Shown here in pieces: positions 1 to 5,199 of a stretch of 5,733 bases of DNA; the first letter of the stretch is position 1; each line of letters starts with the position of its first letter. The notes below the pieces were generated by a model. The model worked only from the letters and a program-made list of their open reading frames with translations, was not told the origin of the DNA and searched no databases. Source of the DNA: Yoonia sp. (GTDB taxonomy: Bacteria > Pseudomonadota > Alphaproteobacteria > Rhodobacterales > Rhodobacteraceae); NCBI GenBank assembly GCA_020627605.1, contig JAHDGO010000139.1:1-5733 (forward strand). The letters run 5' to 3'. Position numbers and translations under genes: made by a program.

Positions 1-351
1 CATCTGTTCCATTTCCTGAAAACCGCCCTGACCGATGGTCTTGTTGGCGGCCTGCGGCGTGACCAGCAGACAAGGGGTGTGGTTCCAGTAGGCTGTTTTG
101 ACAGCCGTGACGAAGTTCGTGATGCCGGGGCCGTTCTGCGCGATCATCATCGACATCTCGCCGGTGGCGCGGGTGTAGCCGTCAGCCATCATGCCGGCGG
201 ACCCTTCATGGGCGCAGTCCCAGAAGGTGATGCCAGCGGCAGGGAAGATATCGGAAATCGGCATCATGGCAGAGCCGATGATCCCGAAAGCATGGCGGAT
301 ACCATGCGCTTGCAGCGTTTTGACGAAGGCTTCTTCGGTGGTCATCTTCAT
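1..351 (-). CDS. xsc: Sulfoacetaldehyde acetyltransferase Xsc, N-terminal 117 residues (cut by window edge)
   Basis: Cytoplasmic thiamine-diphosphate enzyme that converts sulfoacetaldehyde and phosphate to acetyl phosphate and sulfite, the C-S bond-breaking step of taurine catabolism. The reading frame is open from the start codon at 351 to base 1. It begins MKMTTEEAFVKTLQAHGIRH and continues with FGIIGSAMMPISD, AHEGSAGMMADGYTRATG (about residues 47-64), AQNGPGITNF (71-80) and PQAANKTIGQGGF (99-111). This is the ThDP-binding PYR domain. E49 aligns with the glutamate that activates the cofactor in the acetolactate synthase/pyruvate oxidase superfamily. The MKM start fits the family, and a purine-rich site (GGAAGG on the minus strand, about 361-367) lies roughly 9 nt upstream. 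Complete Xsc proteins are near 590 residues, so about four fifths of the gene is outside. The identification comes from remembered family sequence. Confidence 0.95.
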   Translation of the reverse strand, partial: MKMTTEEAFVKTLQAHGIRHAFGIIGSAMMPISDIFPAAGITFWDCAHEGSAGMMADGYTRATGEMSMMIAQNGPGITNFVTAVKTAYWNHTPCLLVTPQAANKTIGQGGFQEMEQM

Positions 352-444
352 GGGTTAGGTCCTTCCCTTGGCATTGTTCATACGGGGTGCGCAGAATCCC
401 CGCCGCTTTTCTGGGCTGACAATATGGTTTGCCAATCATGGCCG

Positions 445-477
445 TTAGGTCCAATTGATCTCGGCTCTTAAGTCCAG
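445..477 (-). promoter_or_regulatory. TauR operator upstream of xsc: paired direct repeats, 23-bp period
   Basis: Read on the minus strand, CTGGACTTAA (477-468) is followed 23 bp later by TTGGACCTAA (454-445), which ends 93 bp before the xsc start codon. Both match the YTGGMCYTAW consensus shared with the pairs before tpa and before the small ORF. MocR regulators bind paired direct repeats about two helical turns apart. I recall the direct repeat CTGGACYTAA being reported as the TauR site in Rhodobacter capsulatus. The matching xsc promoter is unclear: TAACGG (447-442) with TATTGT (424-419), 17 bp apart, is a weak candidate. Confidence 0.8.
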
Positions 478-482
478 CGGCA

Positions 483-507
483 ATTATATTGAGACTCCCA
501 GTCTCAA
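483..507 (-). promoter_or_regulatory. Perfect inverted repeat at the tauR stop codon followed by a consensus -10 hexamer
   Basis: A 7-bp perfect inverted repeat (TTGAGAC/GTCTCAA, arms 489-495 and 501-507, 5-nt spacer) overlaps the tauR stop codon. On the minus strand it runs straight into TATAAT (488-483). There is no T-run after the hairpin, so it is not a classical intrinsic terminator. The -10 has no good -35 at 16-18 bp, so any promoter here would be weak or activator-dependent. Its transcript would start inside the TauR boxes at 445-477. The function is open. Confidence 0.35.
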
Positions 508-1970
508 AAATCATTATCCTGTATCGCACGCGCAATCAAGCTGATCCCGTCGGCAATCCGTTCTGAAGGGATCGAAGAGTAGGCGATGCGCATATAGCGT
601 TTGGGCGGATCATCGGCTGCAAAGAAGGGTGCGCCGGGTTCGATCAGCACACCATGCTTGCGCAGTCTTTCTGCCAGAACGGTCGTGTCGGTGCCCAGCG
701 GCGCGCGCAGCCAGATGGACGAGCCGCCATAGGTGCCTTGCCCCGCAATCTGCAATCCATTGGCATGAAGCGCCTCTTCCATCACCTGCCTGCGTTGGTG
801 GTAGGCCTTGCTCATCCTGCGGATCAGGGCGTCATAATGGCCGAGGGACAGGTAATAGCTGGCTGTGCGCTGAATATGCCCCGGTGGGTGGCGCAGGACC
901 GTGGCGCGCAAGGCGCGGGCCTCTCGGATAAAGGGCGCTGGCCCCACCAGATAGCCCAGCCGCAAACCCGGAAACAGCGATTTCGAGAAAGAGCCGACAT
1001 AGATCACCCGCCCGTTCTGATCGAGGGATTTCAGCGAGGGGGAGGGGGCCTTCAGGAACGACATCTCAAATTCGTAGTCGTCTTCCACGATCAGGAAATC
1101 CTCTGCCTCTGCCTTGTCCAGCAGGGCTTTGCGCCGGGTCAGTGGCATGGTCGCTGCCGTGGGGCATTGGTGGCTGGGCGTTGTGAAGACAACATCGGTT
1201 TCCGCTGGCAGATCGTCGGGGGGCAGCCCGTCGGTATCCACCGGCACCATGCTCAGCTGGCAGCGCGACTGCGTCAGGATGGTGCGCAGGGCGGGGTAGC
1301 ACGGGTCCTCGATCGCGGCGCGGCGGCGGCTGTTGAGCAGCACTTGCGCCGTCAGCCAAAGCGCGTTCTGCGCGCCCATCGTCACAAGGATTTCGTCGGT
1401 ATTGGCCAGAATGCCCCGGCGCGGCAGGGTCTGCCGGGCGATGAAGTCCACCAGTTGCGGGTCATCGGCATCGTAATAGTCAGAGGTCAGCGCCTTGAAA
1501 TCGCGCATCCCCAGCGCGCGCAGGGCACAAAGCCGCCAGTTGGCCGCATCAAAGAGCGTCTTGTCAGCCTGTCCGTAGATGAAAGGATAGCGGTAGTCGG
1601 CCCAGTCGGCGGGCTTGTCAAGGCTCAGCCCCGGGGTGAAACGCTGGCCGATGGCCCGGTTCCAGTCCACAGTGCCGGTGTGAAAACGCTGAGCAGGAAA
1701 GGCGGGCGGTTCCGGCGCATTATCAGAAACGAAAAAGCCCGACCGCCCGCGCGAGGTGAGGTAATCGTCAGCGACCAGTTCAGTATAGGCCAGCGTCACG
1801 GTAATGCGGCTGACCCCCAGATGCGTGGCCATCTTGCGCGAAGAGGGCAGCCGCTCACCAGGACGGAACCGGCCGTTGAGGATACCCTGCGCGACCATCT
1901 GCTGAATACGCGCCTGCAACGTGCCCTCGGCGGAGGGATCAAGAAAAAAGGTTTCGACAGAGATCGACAT
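504..1970 (-). CDS. tauR: Taurine-responsive MocR/GntR-family transcriptional regulator TauR
   Basis: A 488-residue regulator of normal MocR length. The N-terminal winged helix-turn-helix spans about residues 16-80, with FRPGERLPSSRKMATHLGVS (35-54) and ITVTLAYTELVADDYL as its core. A variable linker follows (about 84-125), then a fold-type I aminotransferase-like domain. Retained cofactor-site motifs are TPSHQCPT (264-271), VEDDYE (295-300) and SFSKSLFPGLRLGY with the probable PLP lysine at K330, so it should bind PLP. TauR activates taurine-catabolic genes in response to taurine in Rhodobacter capsulatus. Its position between tpa and xsc and the YTGGMCYTAW operators nearby support this role over other MocR proteins such as GabR or PdxR. 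The start at 1970 gives the usual MSISVETFFLDP-type N-terminus. The only ribosome binding site is a weak AGGG 7 nt upstream that lies inside a TauR box, which suggests autoregulation. Confidence 0.93.
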   Translation of the reverse strand: MSISVETFFLDPSAEGTLQARIQQMVAQGILNGRFRPGERLPSSRKMATHLGVSRITVTLAYTELVADDYLTSRGRSGFFVSDNAPEPPAFPAQRFHTGTVDWNRAIGQRFTPGLSLDKPADWADYRYPFIYGQADKTLFDAANWRLCALRALGMRDFKALTSDYYDADDPQLVDFIARQTLPRRGILANTDEILVTMGAQNALWLTAQVLLNSRRRAAIEDPCYPALRTILTQSRCQLSMVPVDTDGLPPDDLPAETDVVFTTPSHQCPTAATMPLTRRKALLDKAEAEDFLIVEDDYEFEMSFLKAPSPSLKSLDQNGRVIYVGSFSKSLFPGLRLGYLVGPAPFIREARALRATVLRHPPGHIQRTASYYLSLGHYDALIRRMSKAYHQRRQVMEEALHANGLQIAGQGTYGGSSIWLRAPLGTDTTVLAERLRKHGVLIEPGAPFFAADDPPKRYMRIAYSSIPSERIADGISLIARAIQDNDF

Positions 1971-1973
1971 GAA

Positions 1974-2005
1974 CTGGCCCTATGCTGGGAACAGATTGGA
2001 CCTAT
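1974..2005 (+). promoter_or_regulatory. TauR operator between tauR and the 44-aa ORF: paired direct repeats, 22-bp period
   Basis: CTGGCCCTAT (1974-1983) and TTGGACCTAT (1996-2005) lie on the plus strand, 22 bp start to start, in the gap between divergent tauR (start 1970) and the small ORF (start 2082). The pair points at the small ORF and ends 76 bp before its start, much like the 93-95 bp leaders of xsc and tpa. The first box is 3 bp from the tauR start codon and contains its ribosome binding site, so bound TauR would also block tauR transcription. No clear -35/-10 pair was found for either direction. Confidence 0.75.
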
Positions 2006-2081
2006 TCACAATCCATCGCAAGACTGTGCGACGGAAATGCGGGCGTGGCGCGTTCCAGAACCAACTGGATGGAGAAACCCG

Positions 2082-2216
2082 ATGCGCATTTTCAAGATCA
2101 TCTTTGTGGCGGCACTCGCTTTGGCGTGTCTGGCCACAGTCGCCACCTCGCAGACATTGCATCCGTCTTGCGATGTGGTGGCGCAGGCTGTGACGCCTGC
2201 GCCGGTTGTGCGTTAA
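2082..2216 (+). CDS. Small secreted or membrane-anchored protein of 44 aa, unknown function
   Basis: I do not recognise this protein. It starts MRIFKIIFVAALALACLATV: two basic residues within the first five, then a hydrophobic stretch (about 6-22), giving a Sec-type signal peptide or a membrane anchor. The remaining ~20 residues (SQTLHPSCDVVAQAVTPAPVVR, read through in two parts) hold one cysteine (C30) and end in an Ala/Pro/Val-rich tail. ALAC at 13-16 resembles a lipobox but has Ala at -3, so lipoprotein status is weak. TGGAGAAA at 2070-2077 is a good ribosome binding site with correct spacing. Its TAA overlaps the tpa TAA tail-to-tail through the palindrome TTAA (2213-2216). A TauR-box pair points at it from 76 bp upstream. 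A chance ORF remains possible: it is short, and its frame is also open for about 1.4 kb upstream as antisense of tauR. Confidence 0.55.
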   Translation: MRIFKIIFVAALALACLATVATSQTLHPSCDVVAQAVTPAPVVR

Positions 2217-3595
2217 CCCAAAACGTTGGTCATCGCGCGGTCTACGGCGTCGGTGACCTGATCCAGATCGTCTTTGGTGGCGATCAGGGCAGGGGCGAAA
2301 AGCAGGGTGTTGTTGAACCCCGGCAGGGACCGGTTGGTTGCGCCGATGATGATGCCCTGTGCCATGCAGTCGGCCACAATGGCGCCAACGTGCTTTTCGC
2401 TGACAGGCTCTTTGCTGTCGCGGTCGGTCACCAGTTCAATCCCGGCGAACAGACCCATGCCGCGCACGTCGCCGATCCATTTGTGCTTGTCCATCAGGGC
2501 ATGCAGGTTGTCCTGCAGATGCGCACCCATCGTCACGGAATTGCCGCGCAGGTCTTCCTCTTCGATGATGTTCATGTTCTCGATGGCTGCCGCCGGGCCT
2601 GCGGTACAACCGCCGAAGGTCGAGATATCGCGGAAGTACCCAAGGTGATCGGTGTCATCCTTGAACATGTCAAAGACCCGGTTGGTGGTCACACAGCAGG
2701 AAATCGCGGCGTAACCAGAGGCAACACCCTTGGCCATCGTCACGATGTCAGGCTGCACGCCGAACTGCTGATAGCCGAACCATGTGCCGGTGCGCCCGAT
2801 GCCGCAGACAACCTCGTCAATATGCAGCAGGATATCGTATTTCTTGCAGATCTCCTGCACCCGTTCCCAGTAACCTTTGGGTGGGACGATGATGCCGCCA
2901 CCGGCTGTGATGGGCTCAAGGCAGAGCGCGCCAATCGTGTCGGCGCCTTCGGCAAGGATCACATCCTCGATCGCCTGCGCGGCCTTTGCGCCATACTCTT
3001 CACCGGTTGACCCATCCTGGCTGCGGTATTCCAAGCAATGCGGCACGCGGATGAAACCGGGTGTGAACGGCCCGTACTGCGCGTTCCGCTCATCCTGTCC
3101 GCCAGCAGACATCGTCGCGATGGTCGACCCGTGGTAGTCACGCTCGCGATACAGGATCTTGTTCTTCTTGCCGCCATAATGCTTGTGGCTGATCTGGCGG
3201 ACCATCTTGAACGCCTTCTCATTCGCCTCAGAGCCCGAGTTGGCGTAATAGACGCGGTCCAGCCCCGGCATCTTGTCGATCAGCATCTCGGCGAATTGCG
3301 CGCCGGGGATGGTGCCTGCGGTGCCGCCGAAGAAACACATCTTGGTCACAGCTTCGGAAATCGCGTCGGCGATGCGCTTGCGGCCGTAGCCGACGTTCAC
3401 CGTCCAGACACCGCCAGAGACGGCATCGATATGTTCCTTGCCCTTGATGTCCCAGACGCGCAGGCCCTTGCCTTCGACGATGATGCGTGGATCAACGGTT
3501 TCATAGGGTTTATGCTGGCTGAGGTGGTGCCAGACATGGGCGCGGTCAGCCTCGACCACATGTTCTGGATCATTTGCGAAGTTCAGCGTGTCCAT
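2213..3595 (-). CDS. tpa: Taurine-pyruvate aminotransferase Tpa
   Basis: A 460-residue class III (omega) PLP-dependent aminotransferase. It moves the amino group of taurine to pyruvate, giving sulfoacetaldehyde and L-alanine in the cytoplasm, and so makes the Xsc substrate. Visible motifs in order: NSGSEANEKAFK (119-130), the phosphate-binding segment; YHGST (154-158); EPITAGGGIIVPPKGYW (227-243); HIDEVVCGIGRTG (258-270) with D260 contacting the PLP pyridine nitrogen; and MAKGVASGY (287-295), where K289 is the Schiff-base lysine. Length and the N-terminus MDTLNFANDPEHVVEADRAH fit Tpa. Class III sequences alone can be confused with other omega-aminotransferases, but tauR, xsc and tauA next door settle the substrate. 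AGGAG at about 3604-3608 lies 8 nt before the ATG. The promoter region holds a TauR-box pair, and a free-standing leader of about 95 bp separates it from the start. Confidence 0.95.
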   Translation of the reverse strand: MDTLNFANDPEHVVEADRAHVWHHLSQHKPYETVDPRIIVEGKGLRVWDIKGKEHIDAVSGGVWTVNVGYGRKRIADAISEAVTKMCFFGGTAGTIPGAQFAEMLIDKMPGLDRVYYANSGSEANEKAFKMVRQISHKHYGGKKNKILYRERDYHGSTIATMSAGGQDERNAQYGPFTPGFIRVPHCLEYRSQDGSTGEEYGAKAAQAIEDVILAEGADTIGALCLEPITAGGGIIVPPKGYWERVQEICKKYDILLHIDEVVCGIGRTGTWFGYQQFGVQPDIVTMAKGVASGYAAISCCVTTNRVFDMFKDDTDHLGYFRDISTFGGCTAGPAAAIENMNIIEEEDLRGNSVTMGAHLQDNLHALMDKHKWIGDVRGMGLFAGIELVTDRDSKEPVSEKHVGAIVADCMAQGIIIGATNRSLPGFNNTLLFAPALIATKDDLDQVTDAVDRAMTNVLG

Positions 3596-3657
3596 GTCGA
3601 ATTCTCCTGAGATCAGCGATGGGGCGCAGGACGAATCCGTGATCTGCGCTGGCCTAA

Positions 3658-3669
3658 CAAGTTAACTTG
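3658..3669. repeat. Perfect 12-bp palindrome CAAGTTAACTTG over the tpa -10 region
   Basis: The sequence is self-complementary over 12 bp with no spacer. It covers the predicted tpa -10 hexamer, where a dimeric repressor could act. It does not resemble the TauR boxes, so any binding protein would be a different one. A chance palindrome of this length within a few hundred bases is uncommon but possible. Confidence 0.4.
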
Positions 3670-3687
3670 ACTACCACATTGCGTCAG
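3659..3687 (-). promoter_or_regulatory. Predicted sigma70-type promoter of tpa
   Basis: On the minus strand, CTGACG (3687-3682) and TAACTT (3664-3659) are 17 bp apart, a fair match to -35/-10 elements. The -35 begins only 3 bp after the second TauR box, the arrangement expected for an activator that contacts polymerase at -35. The -10 lies within the palindrome CAAGTTAACTTG (3658-3669). The transcript would have a 5' leader of roughly 55 nt. Confidence 0.45.
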
Positions 3688-3690
3688 CCG

Positions 3691-3723
3691 ATAGGGCCAG
3701 ATCAGTGGCATGAATAAGTCCAA
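3691..3723 (-). promoter_or_regulatory. TauR operator upstream of tpa: paired direct repeats, 23-bp period
   Basis: On the minus strand, TTGGACTTAT (3723-3714) and CTGGCCCTAT (3700-3691) are 23 bp apart, start to start. They end 95 bp before the tpa start codon and 3 bp before a plausible -35. CTGGCCCTAT is identical to the box beside tauR at 1974-1983. The same pair may serve the divergent tauA, whose start is about 360 bp away, but no separate box pair was found closer to tauA. Confidence 0.82.
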
Positions 3724-4082
3724 AATATCGGACGATTGTCACGAAAAATCATAGCACATTTCTGTATCTTTCTGAAATTAAACCATTCTTCGCAAGTTCG
3801 CGCAGTTCTTTCGCGCAAATGCAGCCAAAGATCGCCGTGATCTTTTGATTGACCTTACGACATGAATTTCTTTCGCTGGTTTCCGGACCTGCCACCTTCT
3901 TGAGCAATCAAAATAGTGGCGGGGCAAGTTGGCGCGAAACTCGTGCCTGCATCATTTGCTGGAACGTTTAGGGCTTGGAAGGTCAGGCAATTCATGTTCA
4001 GCTATTCGCCAAGGCAGGTAAAACCTGCCCAAATCACGCAAGGCGCCCGCGAAAGACGGGTGTCACCAAACGGGAGAAGAAT
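3724..4082 (+). other. Long tauA upstream region and 5' leader without a coding gene
   Basis: No credible gene lies here. Bases about 3724-3785 are noticeably AT-rich against the GC-rich surroundings and probably carry promoter DNA, but no convincing -35/-10 pair with 16-18 bp spacing was found for tauA. An 8-bp direct repeat TTCGCGCA occurs at 3797-3804 and 3810-3817, preceded by a partial copy TTCGCA at 3789. Two hairpins lie close to the tauA start. The frame of tauA is open back to 3975, but the signal peptide and ribosome binding site place the start at 4083. Confidence 0.5.
4013..4062 (+). repeat. Two successive stem-loops in the tauA 5' leader
   Basis: Stem-loop 1 is a perfect 7-bp inverted repeat, GGCAGGT (4013-4019) and ACCTGCC (4023-4029), closing an AAA loop. 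Stem-loop 2 pairs CGCCCG (4044-4049) with CGGGTG (4057-4062), including one G-U pair, over a CGAAAGA loop. Neither is followed by a T-run, so they are not terminators. They end 10 nt before the ribosome binding site. A role in protecting the 5' end of an abundant binding-protein mRNA is an inference. Confidence 0.5.
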
Positions 4083-5090
4083 ATGAAACTCAAAAATGCA
4101 CTTATGGGTGCCGCAGCCAGTGTTGCGCTTATCGCCGGTGCCACACAGACAGTGGCAGACGGTCATGGTGAAATCACTGTTGCCTACTTCCTTGAATGGC
4201 CAATGCCATTCCAGTTTGCCAAAGTAAACGGCACCTATGACGAGGCGCTTGGCGTCACCGTCAACTGGGTCAGCTTTGACAGCGGGACCGCCATGTCTGC
4301 TGCCATGGCATCTGGTGACGTGCAGATCGCCGTCAGCCAGGGTGTGCCACCTTTCGTGGTTGCCGCATCCGCCGGTCAGGACCTTCAGATCCTCGACGTT
4401 GCTGTGTCCTATGCTGAAAACGACAACTGCGTCGTGGCCTCAGGTCTGGAAATCGACAAGGACAGCGCTGCGGAACTGGCTGGCAAGAAAGTCGCCGTGC
4501 CACTGGGTACCGCTGCCCACTACGGCTTCCTGCGTCAGATGGACCACTTCGGTGTGGACCTGGCGTCGCTTGACGTTGTTGACATGGCCCCTGCCGAAGG
4601 TGCTGCTGCGATTGCCCAAGGTCAGGTCGATATGTCCTGCGGCTGGGGTGGTGCACTGCGCCGCATGAAAGAGCATGGCAACGTCCTGCTGACCGGTGCC
4701 GAGAAAGAAGAGCTGGGCATTCTGGTTTTTGACGTGACATCTGCGCCAGCAAGCTTCGTCGCTGAAAACCCAGAGATGGTTGCCAAGTTCCTTGAAGTGA
4801 CCGCCGCGGCGAACGCCGCATGGAACGACGGCTCTGGCGTTGAAGAAATGCTGCCAGTCATCGCAAACGACGCTGGTATGGATGAAGACGCGACAGCCGA
4901 AACCATGGCGACATTCGTCTTCCCAGACATCGACACACAGCTGTCAGAAGCCTGGTTGGGCGGTGCTGCACCTGCCTTCATGAAAGGCGTTGCAGACGTC
5001 TTTGTGGAAAGCGGTTCGATCCCGGCATCGCTGGACAGCTACGAAGGTGCTGTGAACACTGGCCCACTGCAGGCCGCAAGCGCAATGTAA
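4083..5090 (+). CDS. tauA: Taurine ABC transporter periplasmic substrate-binding protein TauA
   Basis: A 335-residue binding protein of the nitrate/sulfonate/taurine (SsuA/TauA, NMT1-like) family that captures taurine in the periplasm and delivers it to the TauBC importer. The N-terminus MKLKNALMGAAASVALIAGA is a classical Sec signal peptide, with probable cleavage after A25 (TVA, then DGHGEITVAYF). The family-type lobe sequences follow: YFLEWPMPFQFAK (35-47), SGTAMSAAMASGDVQIAVSQG and LAGKKVAVPLGTAAHYGFL, with a GQVDMSCGWGGAL segment lining the expected cleft. The start at 4083 is chosen because GGGAG lies 6 nt upstream and the signal peptide begins there; an in-frame upstream ATG-less extension has no such features. 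It is divergent from tpa and followed by a strong terminator and then tauB. Family members also bind other sulfonates, but the pathway genes beside it make taurine the likely ligand. Confidence 0.93.
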   Translation: MKLKNALMGAAASVALIAGATQTVADGHGEITVAYFLEWPMPFQFAKVNGTYDEALGVTVNWVSFDSGTAMSAAMASGDVQIAVSQGVPPFVVAASAGQDLQILDVAVSYAENDNCVVASGLEIDKDSAAELAGKKVAVPLGTAAHYGFLRQMDHFGVDLASLDVVDMAPAEGAAAIAQGQVDMSCGWGGALRRMKEHGNVLLTGAEKEELGILVFDVTSAPASFVAENPEMVAKFLEVTAAANAAWNDGSGVEEMLPVIANDAGMDEDATAETMATFVFPDIDTQLSEAWLGGAAPAFMKGVADVFVESGSIPASLDSYEGAVNTGPLQAASAM

Positions 5091-5098
5091 ATTGCCAT

Positions 5099-5140
5099 GG
5101 CTGGCGCGCGGCGTTGATCCGCGCGCCAGCCTTTTTGTTT
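5099..5140 (+). terminator. Strong intrinsic terminator between tauA and tauB
   Basis: A perfect 13-bp GC-rich stem, GGCTGGCGCGCGG (5099-5111) pairing with CCGCGCGCCAGCC (5119-5131), closes a 7-nt loop and is followed by TTTTTGTTTT. It begins 8 nt after the tauA stop codon. In binding-protein-dependent transporters, partial read-through of such a site gives much more binding protein than ATPase and permease. No clear new promoter was seen between it and tauB, so attenuation is favoured over separate transcription. Confidence 0.9.
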
Positions 5141-5151
5141 TCCGTGACAAG

Positions 5152-5181
5152 CCCTGACGCATTTGCGTGGGCTTTTCAGGG
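5152..5181 (+). repeat. Nested inverted repeats in the tauA-tauB spacer
   Basis: CCCTGA (5152-5157) pairs with TCAGGG (5176-5181). Inside it, ACGCA (5157-5161) and TGCGT (5164-5168) form a tight alternative 5-bp stem with a 2-nt loop. The outer arms end about 18 nt before the tauB start. The structure could protect the 3' part of the message or affect tauB translation, but the stems are short and could be chance. Confidence 0.3.
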
Positions 5182-5199
5182 AAAACAACGGGATAAGCC

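Noticed and set aside
383..402. 5-bp stem (CGGGG/CCCCG, 10-nt loop) in the xsc leader as a riboswitch or terminator
   Set aside because: The stem is short, has no T-run and no recognisable aptamer sequence; it may be a chance GC pairing.
654..2081. Long plus-strand open frame antisense to tauR, continuous with the small ORF
   Set aside because: It lies opposite the well-recognised tauR, its translation is Arg/Gly/Gln-rich with no recognisable domain, and it is explained by codon bias of a GC-rich gene. Only the segment from 2082, outside tauR with its own ribosome binding site, is kept.
3038..3610. 190-codon plus-strand open frame antisense to the tpa 5' half
   Set aside because: It is fully opposite tpa, has no family-like sequence and no convincing start site; it is a shadow frame.
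3883..3984. Single TauR-box-like sequences before tauA (CCGGACCTGC at 3883, CTGGAACGTT at 3959, TTGGAAGGTC at 3975)
   Set aside because: Each mismatches the consensus at several positions and none pairs with another at 22-23 bp.
3975..4082. Longer tauA start at 3975
   Set aside because: It would place 36 polar residues before a clear signal peptide, and GGGAG directly precedes the ATG at 4083.
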